Shown one piece after another: positions 57,600 to 64,000 of a DNA stretch of 64,000 bases. A program made the translations under genes and the position numbers. The first letter of the stretch is position 1, and each line of letters begins with the position of its first letter. Source of the DNA: Brevundimonas sp. (GTDB lineage: Bacteria > Pseudomonadota > Alphaproteobacteria > Caulobacterales > Caulobacteraceae); the NCBI RefSeq assembly GCF_013912005.1, contig NZ_JACESB010000003.1, positions 177,207 through 241,206 on the forward strand, given 5' to 3'. The notes below the pieces were generated by a model. It worked only from the letters and a program-made list of their open reading frames with translations. It had not been told where the DNA came from and did not search any database.

Positions 57600-59132
57600 C
57601 TATCCGGCGGCGACCTTGGCGCGGACTTCCCGGTTCGTCCAGCGGGTCAGGGCGGCGCGCAGGGCGGCGAGGTCCAGCGGCTTGACGAGGTGGTCGTCCA
57701 TGCCCGCCTCGAGGCAGGCCTTGCGGTCCTCGGCGAAGGCGTTGGCCGTCAGCGCCACGATGGGCGTGCGGTCGCCGCGGGCGCGCAGCTGGCGGGCGGC
57801 GGTCGGACCGTCCATGCCGGGCATGCGCATGTCCATGAACACCAGGTCGTAGCGGGCGCGCTTCATCGCATCGAGGGCCTCGTGGCCGCTGGCCGCGGTC
57901 TCGACCGCGCACCCCTCGCGCTTGAGCAGGGTGGAGGCCAGCAGGGCGCCGACCGGATTGTCCTCGACCAGCAGCACCCGGGTGCCGGAGAAGCGGCCGG
58001 AGAGCACGCGGTCGTCGTCCGGCGGCGGGGGCGGCGGCGGACCCGGCCGGTGCGACCCGGCCCCGACGGCGGCCAGCACCCGTTCGGCCACGGAGGCCCG
58101 GCGCAGCGGCTTGATCAGATAGCCATGGAAGCCCGCCGACCGGTAGCGGGCGATCAGGTCGCGTTCCGAAGGCTTGAGCAGGACGATGGCGCGGCCGGCG
58201 GCCGGGCGGCGCGCCAGCCCCTCTCCGGCGGCCCGGGCCGCATGATCGACGAGGACCACCGGCGCGACCTCGGCGACGGCGCCGCCGGACGCCTCGATCT
58301 GGGCCGCGGCGGCGGCGCGGACGAAGGGGTCGGGGCTGATGACGGCGACGGTCTGGCCGGTCAGCGGCTGGCCGCGGGACTCCCCCGGCGCGGGCTCGAA
58401 GACCGCCTCGAAGCGGAAGCGGGCCCCGCCGCCCCCCGGGCGGTCGGCGACGCGGACCGCCCCGCCCATGGCCTCGGCGAGGCGACGCACCACCGCCAGC
58501 CCGAGGCCGGCGCCGCCGAAGCGGCCGGCGTCGGAGGCGTCGACGTGGCCGAACTCCTCGAAGATGCGCTCGCGAGCCTCGGCGGGGACGCCGGGCCCGG
58601 TGTCGTCGACGATGAAGGCCAGCTTCGGCGCCTTGCGCGAGCCGCCGCAGCGCTCGACCGAGATGCGGACACCGCCGGACTCCGTGAACTTCACCGCATT
58701 GCCGGCGAGGTTGAACAGCACCTGGCGCAGGCGGCCCTCGTCGGCCAGCACGTCGGGCGCGTCGGCGGCGACGGACCAGGCGATCTCCAGACCCTTGTCG
58801 TCGGCGCGCGGGCTGAGCAGCTCGGCCACGCCGCGGACCAGCTCCTCCAGATCGACCGGCGCCGCGTCGAACTCCAGCTTGCCGGCCTCGAGGCGGGCGT
58901 AGTCCAGCAGGTCGTTGACCAGGCCCAGCAGGTGCTCGGCCGAGGTGCGGGCGCTGTCGAGATAGGCCCGCTGGGCCCCGTCGAGGCGGGTTCGCTGCAA
59001 CAGGCCGAGCATGCCGATCACGCCGTTGAGCGGCGTGCGCATCTCGTGGCTCATCAGGCGCAGGAACTGCTGCTCGGGCGAGGCCGGCTCGCCGCCTTTG
59101 ATGTCGGGACTTCCGCTTCTGCGTCGCGCCAT
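57600..59132 (-). CDS. Soluble hybrid histidine kinase with two receiver-type domains
   Basis: 510 aa with no membrane helix and almost no input domain. It opens directly with the kinase: HisKA at residues 20-90 (His29 in LRLMSHEMRTPLNGVIGMLG), HATPase about 130-245 (DTGPGVPAEARERIFEEF, GGAGLGLAVVRRL). A degenerate receiver (about 255-355), a poly-Pro linker PPPPPPPDDD, then a complete receiver (about 385-500; LLVEDNP, MDMRMPGMDG, HLVKPLD). Input probably comes from a partner protein. Start at 59132 with GGGAGGCGAC upstream. Gap of 36 bp to the transporter gene. Confidence 0.9.
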   Translation of the reverse strand: MARRRSGSPDIKGGEPASPEQQFLRLMSHEMRTPLNGVIGMLGLLQRTRLDGAQRAYLDSARTSAEHLLGLVNDLLDYARLEAGKLEFDAAPVDLEELVRGVAELLSPRADDKGLEIAWSVAADAPDVLADEGRLRQVLFNLAGNAVKFTESGGVRISVERCGGSRKAPKLAFIVDDTGPGVPAEARERIFEEFGHVDASDAGRFGGAGLGLAVVRRLAEAMGGAVRVADRPGGGGARFRFEAVFEPAPGESRGQPLTGQTVAVISPDPFVRAAAAAQIEASGGAVAEVAPVVLVDHAARAAGEGLARRPAAGRAIVLLKPSERDLIARYRSAGFHGYLIKPLRRASVAERVLAAVGAGSHRPGPPPPPPPDDDRVLSGRFSGTRVLLVEDNPVGALLASTLLKREGCAVETAASGHEALDAMKRARYDLVFMDMRMPGMDGPTAARQLRARGDRTPIVALTANAFAEDRKACLEAGMDDHLVKPLDLAALRAALTRWTNREVRAKVAAG

Positions 59133-59261
59133 GTCGCCTCCCGTGGAGAGGGCAGCTTGCGCCGGACGGGTTAAGACCGCTTCAACCCGGCGGGTTAAGC
59201 AAAGGTCGATCGCACCGCGCAGTCGCGGTCGCGGTCGCCAGACGGGGGCGGCGGGGGCGGT

Positions 59262-60836
59262 TCACCAGGCCGGCGCGGGCGTCGTAGCCGCAGCGCGACC
59301 CGCCTCCGCCGCGAGCGGCGGGCGGTAGATCAGGGCCTCGGCGACGTGGCGGCGCAGCACCCCGTCGGAACCGTCGAGGTCGGCGATGGTGCGCGCCAGC
59401 CGCAGCGTCCGCGTCCAGCCGCGGGCGGTCAGGCCGCCGGCCTCACCCGCCCGCATCAGCAGGGCGCGGCCCGGCTCGTCGGGCGTGGCGAAGCGCTCCA
59501 GCGCCTCGCCGGAGACGCGGGCGTTGACGGTCTGGTCCCAGCCCGCCTCGGGGTCCAACCCCGCCGACCGCAGCCGCTCCGCCTGCAGGGCCCGGGCCGT
59601 CGCCACCCGGGCCGCCGCCTCGGCCGTGCCCTCCGCCGGCGCCGGCAGGGCCATGTCGGAGGCGGTGACGGGCGGCGTCTCGACCGTCAGGTCGATGCGG
59701 TCGAACATCGGACCGGAGATGCGGTTGCGGTAGTCGCGCTGGCAGCGCGGGGCCTTGCCGCAGGCGCCCTTGCCGGGCCCGCCGACGCCGCAGCGGCAGG
59801 GGTTCATCGCCGCCACCAGCTGGAAGCGGGCCGGGTAGCGCACATGGGCGTTGGCCCGGGCGACGACGATCTCGCCGGTCTCCAGCGGCTGGCGCAGGGA
59901 GTCCAGGGCCTGGGCGCTGTACTCGGGCAGTTCGTCGAGGAACAGCACGCCGTTGTGCGCCAGCGAGGCCTCGCCCGGCCGGGCGCGCAGACCGCCGCCG
60001 GTCAGGGCGGCCATGGAGGCGGAGTGATGCGGCGCGCGGAACGGCCGGTCGCGGGTCAGGGCCCCGCGCTCGATCAGCCCCGCCACCGACCAGACCATCG
60101 AGGTCTCGAGCAGCTCCTTCGAGGTCAGCGGCGGCAGCAGGCCCGGCAGACGCGCCGCCATCATCGACTTGCCGGAACCGGGCGGGCCGATGAACAACAG
60201 GTTGTGGCCCCCGGCGGCGGCGATCTCCAGCGCCCGCTTGGCGCTCTCCTGCCCCTTGACCTCGCGCAGATCGGGGACCCGCTCGCCCGAGCGGAGCGCC
60301 CCCGGCTCGGGGCGGCGCAGCACCGTGGTTCCCTTGAAGTGGTTGACCAGGCCGATCAGCGAGCGCGGGGCCAGCACCGGGGCCTCGCCGGCCCAGGCGG
60401 CCTCCGGGCCGTTCGCCTCCGGGCAGATCAGGCCCAGCCCCATGGCGTCGGCCGCCACGGCCGCGGGCAGGGTCCCGCCGACGGGGGCGATCTGTCCGTC
60501 CAGCCCCAGCTCCCCCACCGCGGCCCAGCCCGCCAGCGCGTCCGGCGGGATCACGCCCATCGACGCCAGCAGGGCGAGGGCGATCGGCAGGTCGAAGTGG
60601 CTGCCCTCCTTGGGCAGGTCCGCCGGCGCGAGGTTGGCGATGATCCGCTTCGAGGGGAGCGCCAGCCCGATGCCGGCGAAGGCGCCGCGCACCCGTTCGC
60701 GGCTCTCGGCCACCGCCTTGTCGGCGAGGCCGACGATGGTGAAGGACGGCTGGTCTGCCGACAGCTGCTGGACCTGCACGTCCACCCGCCGGGCGTCGAC
60801 GCCCTCGAACGCGACCGTCACCACGCTGGCGTGCAT
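59262..60836 (-). CDS. YifB/ComM family Mg-chelatase-like AAA+ ATPase
   Basis: 524 aa. N-terminal Lon-like domain (about 1-165: FTIVGLADKAVAESRERVRGAF), Walker A LFIGPPGSGKSMMAARLPGLLPPL (about 215-237), RAPHHSASMAALTGGG, Walker B GVLFLDELPEY, cysteine-rich MNPCRCGVGG...CQRDYRNRISGP and the C-terminal Mg_chelatase_C domain. ComM promotes branch migration during natural transformation in Vibrio; elsewhere the role is less clear. Last gene of the rsmI-yraN-sirB1-gshB-comM row. Confidence 0.93.
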   Translation of the reverse strand: MHASVVTVAFEGVDARRVDVQVQQLSADQPSFTIVGLADKAVAESRERVRGAFAGIGLALPSKRIIANLAPADLPKEGSHFDLPIALALLASMGVIPPDALAGWAAVGELGLDGQIAPVGGTLPAAVAADAMGLGLICPEANGPEAAWAGEAPVLAPRSLIGLVNHFKGTTVLRRPEPGALRSGERVPDLREVKGQESAKRALEIAAAGGHNLLFIGPPGSGKSMMAARLPGLLPPLTSKELLETSMVWSVAGLIERGALTRDRPFRAPHHSASMAALTGGGLRARPGEASLAHNGVLFLDELPEYSAQALDSLRQPLETGEIVVARANAHVRYPARFQLVAAMNPCRCGVGGPGKGACGKAPRCQRDYRNRISGPMFDRIDLTVETPPVTASDMALPAPAEGTAEAAARVATARALQAERLRSAGLDPEAGWDQTVNARVSGEALERFATPDEPGRALLMRAGEAGGLTARGWTRTLRLARTIADLDGSDGVLRRHVAEALIYRPPLAAEAGRAAATTPAPAW

Positions 60837-60898
60837 GGCTCCCTCCCGTCATCCGGAAGGGAACAAAACACGAACCCGAGGCGGTGGCAAGACCGCCG

Positions 60899-61843
60899 TT
60901 ACGCGGCGCGCCTGCGCTCGATCACGTCCCACATCAGCGCCGCGGCGTCGACGCCGGTGAAGCGCTTCAGCTGCTGCGCCCCGGTGGGCGAGGTGACGTT
61001 GATCTCGGTCAGGAAGTCGCCGATGACGTCGATGCCGACGAAGATCAGGCCGCGGTCCTTCAGCGTCGGCCCGATGGCGGCGCAGATCTCGCGGTCGCGG
61101 TCGGTCAGCTCGACCGGGGCGGCCACGCCGCCGACGCGCAGGTTGGAGCGCACCGCCCCCGCGGCCGGGATGCGGTTGATGGCGCCGACCGGCTCCCCGT
61201 CGATCAGGATGATGCGCTTGTCGCCCTTGGACACCGCCGGCACGAACTTCTGGATCACCAGCGGATCGCGGCTGGCGGCGGCGTGGATCTCGATCAGGGC
61301 GCCGAGGTTGGGGTCCTCCGCCTTCAGCCGCACCACGCCCGAGCCGGCCGCCCCGTGCAGGGGCTTCAGCACCACGTCGCCGTGGCGCACGTGAAAGTCG
61401 TCGAGGGCGACGGGGTCGGCGCTGATCAGGGTCGGGGGCTGCAGCCCGGGGAAGCGGGTGGCGAGCAGCTTCTCCGGCGCCGAACGAACCTCGGCCGGAT
61501 CGTTCACCACCAGGGTGTGCGGGTGCACCGTCTCCAGCAGGTAGGTGGCGGTGACGTAGGCCATGTCGAACGGCGGATCCTGACGCATCAGGATCACGTC
61601 GACGTCCGAACCCAGATCCAGCTTCTCCCAGTCGCCGAAGACGACATGATCGCCCCGCTGCTGGCGCAGGGTCACCGGGCGGGCGCGGCAGAACAGCCGG
61701 CCGTCCTCCAGCGCCAGGGTGCGGAAGTCGTAGACCCACAACGGATAGCCGCGGTTCTGGGCCTCCATCGCCTGCAGCCAGGTGGTGTCCGACTCGATGT
61801 CCACCCCTTCGATCGGGTCCATCTGGATGGCGACTCTGAGCAT
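60899..61843 (-). CDS. gshB: Glutathione synthetase
   Basis: 314 aa ATP-grasp ligase adding glycine to gamma-glutamylcysteine. Pattern [24 protein letters not shown]..., [64 protein letters not shown] and [13 protein letters not shown]. Start MLRVAIQ at 61843 with AGGACC upstream; upstream extension rejected as it has no motif. gshA is not adjacent. Confidence 0.95.
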   Translation of the reverse strand: MLRVAIQMDPIEGVDIESDTTWLQAMEAQNRGYPLWVYDFRTLALEDGRLFCRARPVTLRQQRGDHVVFGDWEKLDLGSDVDVILMRQDPPFDMAYVTATYLLETVHPHTLVVNDPAEVRSAPEKLLATRFPGLQPPTLISADPVALDDFHVRHGDVVLKPLHGAAGSGVVRLKAEDPNLGALIEIHAAASRDPLVIQKFVPAVSKGDKRIILIDGEPVGAINRIPAAGAVRSNLRVGGVAAPVELTDRDREICAAIGPTLKDRGLIFVGIDVIGDFLTEINVTSPTGAQQLKRFTGVDAAALMWDVIERRRAA

Positions 61844-61902
61844 CGGCGGTCCTGCGCTTGTGGAGCTCTGGCTAATGGGCGCCGCGGCGGGGGCGCGCAA
61901 GG

Positions 61903-62718
61903 TCAGTTCAGCTGCAGCCGGACCCGGTCCATCGACAGCCGGCGCTGGACGTCCGCCGGATCGTCGAGGGTGCGGGCCCGCGACAGGGCCTCCAGCGCGC
62001 CGGCGAGCGCCCCCTGCTTCTCGCGCGCCGAGGCGACGTCGAGCCACGGCCGGTGATCCTCCGGATCCAGCAGGGCCCGGCGCAGGGCGGACCGCTCGGC
62101 GCCCTCGAAGTCGCCGGCGCGCAGGGCGCGGGTGAACAGGACGTTCTGCAGGCGGATCAGCGCCTGACGGTCGGTGACGGGGGCCATCAGCACGTCGAGC
62201 CGGTCGGCGACGTGGGGCGTCAGCCCCGCGCGCAGGGCGCGGCGGGTCAGTTCCGACGGCAGCACCACGCGGCCCTGGCTGAACGGGTCCAGCGCCACCG
62301 GCCCTTCCGGCGTCTCGACCCGCAGCAGGAAGTGGCCCGGGAAGTCCACGCCCTGCGCCTTCACCCCCGCCCGCCGGGCGGCGTCGAGGTAGAAGACGGC
62401 GAGGGCCGCGGACAGGCCGCGCCGCCGCTCGGCGACGTCGATGACGTCGGTGTTGGCCGGATGGTCGTAGGTGATCAGGTCGCCGTTCAGGCGGAGGTCG
62501 GCCGCCATGGTTTCGGCCAGCGCCTCATCCGGGCTTTCGCGGCCGATGCGCTCCGCAAGCCGGTCGCCGCCGGCGCGGGCCAGCACGCGGACCGGGTCGG
62601 GGTCGCGGAAAGGGTAGTCGTGAATGGCGCAGGCGATGGCCGCCTCAAGCAGCGGAAAGGCGTCGTTCTGCGCCTGTCCCGCCTCCGTCAGCACGCCCTC
62701 GGCCTCATCGCGCGTCAT
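61903..62718 (-). CDS. SirB1/transglutaminase-like protein with TPR tail
   Basis: 271 aa. SirB1-type domain with [28 protein letters not shown] and [14 protein letters not shown], followed by a TPR-like C-terminal helix array (about 190-265). The classical transglutaminase cysteine is not obvious, as usual in this family, so enzyme activity is doubtful. The gene begins inside the yraN end (14-bp overlap) and precedes gshB by 59 bp. Function unknown. Confidence 0.85.
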   Translation of the reverse strand: MTRDEAEGVLTEAGQAQNDAFPLLEAAIACAIHDYPFRDPDPVRVLARAGGDRLAERIGRESPDEALAETMAADLRLNGDLITYDHPANTDVIDVAERRRGLSAALAVFYLDAARRAGVKAQGVDFPGHFLLRVETPEGPVALDPFSQGRVVLPSELTRRALRAGLTPHVADRLDVLMAPVTDRQALIRLQNVLFTRALRAGDFEGAERSALRRALLDPEDHRPWLDVASAREKQGALAGALEALSRARTLDDPADVQRRLSMDRVRLQLN

Positions 62719-63148
62719 GGCTGGTCCCGCCTGTCACCCCGCGACGATGGCGCGGAAAGCGCCGCGGAGCCAGCGCCACAATATCGATTCTGAGCGTGTG
62801 CCCCGCGAGACCGGGTCTTTGGCGCAACATCGCCCGGCCCGCGGCGAGGAGCCGTTCGTACTGGGCCGGCTTCAGCGCGGTCAGGGCCTGCTCCGGCGTG
62901 GGCCGGCGCTTGACCTCGACCACCGCCAGCACGCGGCCGCGGCGGGCGAGGATGTCGATCTCGCCGGCGCGTGTCTTCAGGCGGAAGCCGAGGATCTGGT
63001 AGCCGCGGAGCATCAGGAAGACGGCCGCCGCCCATTCCGAACGGTGGCCCAGCCGGTGCGACAGGGCCCCCAGGGCCACGCGCCACGGCCGGCGGACGCG
63101 GGCGACCGGGGCCGGCCGGAGGCGCGGCGCGGGCCGGGCGGCGCTCAC
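62705..63148 (-). CDS. YraN / UPF0102 nuclease-like protein
   Basis: 147 aa, endonuclease-fold protein. Motifs SEWAAAVFLMLRGYQILGFR, RAGEIDILARRG (Glu63, Asp65) and VVEVKRR (Glu78, Lys80) match the PD-(D/E)XK active site of UPF0102. About 30 residues longer at the N-terminus than usual. GTG start at 63148 overlaps the rsmI stop (GTGA), showing coupling, and is why it is easily missed. Typically follows rsmI in proteobacteria. Confidence 0.9.
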   Translation of the reverse strand: MSAARPAPRLRPAPVARVRRPWRVALGALSHRLGHRSEWAAAVFLMLRGYQILGFRLKTRAGEIDILARRGRVLAVVEVKRRPTPEQALTALKPAQYERLLAAGRAMLRQRPGLAGHTLRIDIVALAPRRFPRHRRGVTGGTSHDAR

Positions 63149-63969
63149 CGGCCCTGCAGCTCCAGCGCGCGCCGGTACAGCGGCTTGCGGGGCAGGTCGA
63201 GCGCCTTCGAGACCTCGGCCGCGGCCTCGCCCGGCGGCAGGCGGGTGAGAGCCTCGGCGAGGGCGGCGTCGGCGTCGGCCGCGGAGGCGATCTCCGCCTC
63301 GCCCGGGCCGACGACGATCACGATCTCGCCCTTGGGCGACTGGCAGCGCGGGTCGGCGGCGAGCTCCGGCAGGCTGCCCCGCACGCACTCCTCGTAGAGC
63401 TTGGTCAGCTCGCGGGCGACGGCGGCCGGGCGCGGGCCCAGCACCGCGGCCATGTCGGCGAGGCTGTCGGCCAGCCGCGGGCCGCTCTCGAAGAAGACCA
63501 GCGTCTGGCGGCCGGGCCGGAGCTCTTCCAGAGCCGTGCGCCGGGCGCCGGACTTCGGCGGCAGGAAGCCGGCGAACAGCACCCGGTCGGCCGGCAGGCC
63601 GGCGATGCACAGGGCCGCCAGCAGGCTGGAGGGGCCGGGGATCGGGTGGACGGGCAGGCCCCCGGCGATGGCGGCGCGGGCGACCACGAAGCCGGGATCG
63701 GAGACCATCGGCGTGCCGGCGTCCGAGACGAGGGCGACCACCGCCCCGTCCTTCAGGCGCTCGACGGCCAGCTCGGCGGCGCGGGCGGCGGCGTGGTCGT
63801 CGCAACGCTCCAGCTTCGCCTTCAGTCCGTAGGCGGAGAGCAGCTTCGCCGTGACCCGGGTGTCCTCGGCCAGCACCAGGTCGGCGGCGGTCAGCACGTC
63901 GAGGGCGCGCAGGGTGATGTCGCGCAGGTTCCCGATGGGCGTGGCCACCAGGTACAGCCCCGGCTCCAC
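63145..63969 (-). CDS. rsmI: 16S rRNA (cytidine1402-2'-O)-methyltransferase RsmI
   Basis: 274 aa from a GTG start at 63969. Tetrapyrrole-methylase fold: LYLVATPIGNLRDITLRALDVL, DTRVTAKLL, SDAGTPMVSDPG, VVGPGEAEI. It methylates the 2'-O of C1402 in 16S rRNA. There is no stop codon between this GTG and the window edge in frame, so the true start may lie further upstream beyond the window; the gene may be 5'-truncated. First visible gene of a five-gene row ending at comM. Confidence 0.93.
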   Translation of the reverse strand: MEPGLYLVATPIGNLRDITLRALDVLTAADLVLAEDTRVTAKLLSAYGLKAKLERCDDHAAARAAELAVERLKDGAVVALVSDAGTPMVSDPGFVVARAAIAGGLPVHPIPGPSSLLAALCIAGLPADRVLFAGFLPPKSGARRTALEELRPGRQTLVFFESGPRLADSLADMAAVLGPRPAAVARELTKLYEECVRGSLPELAADPRCQSPKGEIVIVVGPGEAEIASAADADAALAEALTRLPPGEAAAEVSKALDLPRKPLYRRALELQGR

Positions 63970-64000
63970 CGGTCGCGGCGGCGGAACGGCGGGCGGGAAG

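Noticed and set aside
56286-59174. A 962-codon open frame antisense to the ampG-like and hybrid kinase genes
   Set aside because: Spans two genes with clear family motifs on the minus strand; composition is that of a shadow frame.

Overview
The window is very GC-rich (about 70 %), densely coding bacterial DNA with GTG/TTG starts and many ATGA-type overlaps. Gene content points to an alphaproteobacterium of the order Caulobacterales, most like Brevundimonas or a close relative: ChvI and CpdR regulators, DUF484-XerC, DUF1674 (SDHAF4), a two-subunit methylmalonyl-CoA mutase, several TonB-dependent receptors, and alanine-rich lipoproteins. I see no phage, IS element, CRISPR array or rRNA. One tRNA (Val-GAC) and one strong small-RNA candidate are present.

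Layout. 0-8 kb: end of chvI, uncharacterised proteins, an ABC-2 exporter pair and two Ala/Pro-rich single-span membrane proteins. 8-14.6 kb: a fatty acyl-CoA synthetase, motA, three consecutive small Ala-rich lipoproteins, mnmC and a DUF6491 lipoprotein. 14.6-18.1 kb: methylmalonyl-CoA mutase (both subunits). 18.3-24.2 kb: a stress-type small gene, an overlapping pair (heme-oxygenase-like diiron enzyme and an NPPY methyltransferase), and divergently a cyanophycin operon (62-aa protein, cphA, cphB). 24.5-31 kb: a self-contained uptake locus of TonB receptor, ROK regulator, secreted PI-specific phospholipase C-like enzyme and GPH sugar symporter, with an AT-rich palindromic operator; by eye this segment is less GC-rich than its surroundings and it lies next to tRNA-Val. 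31.4-43.8 kb: cpdR, an N-formylglutamate amidohydrolase, an alpha-r8/MmgR-like sRNA, ppa, priA, a transaldolase-DUF484-xerC operon, an aspartyl protease, lpdA and a PAS kinase. 44-47.6 kb: a TonB receptor facing a beta-propeller phytase lipoprotein. 47.5-64 kb: housekeeping genes (marC, pyrF, htpX, recQ, maeB, ampG-like, a hybrid kinase) and an rsmI-yraN-sirB1-gshB-comM operon.

How the genes fit together. Two separate loci seem devoted to inositol-phosphate compounds: phytase plus receptor, and PI-PLC plus receptor, regulator and symporter. The cyanophycin operon, the 64-aa gene, two of the lipoproteins and one membrane protein each carry upstream a GGAAC-N18-TT sequence resembling the promoter of the alphaproteobacterial general stress sigma factor EcfG. 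This suggests that storage-polymer synthesis and envelope proteins here belong to the general stress response. Neither idea has been tested; both rest on reading the sequence by eye.
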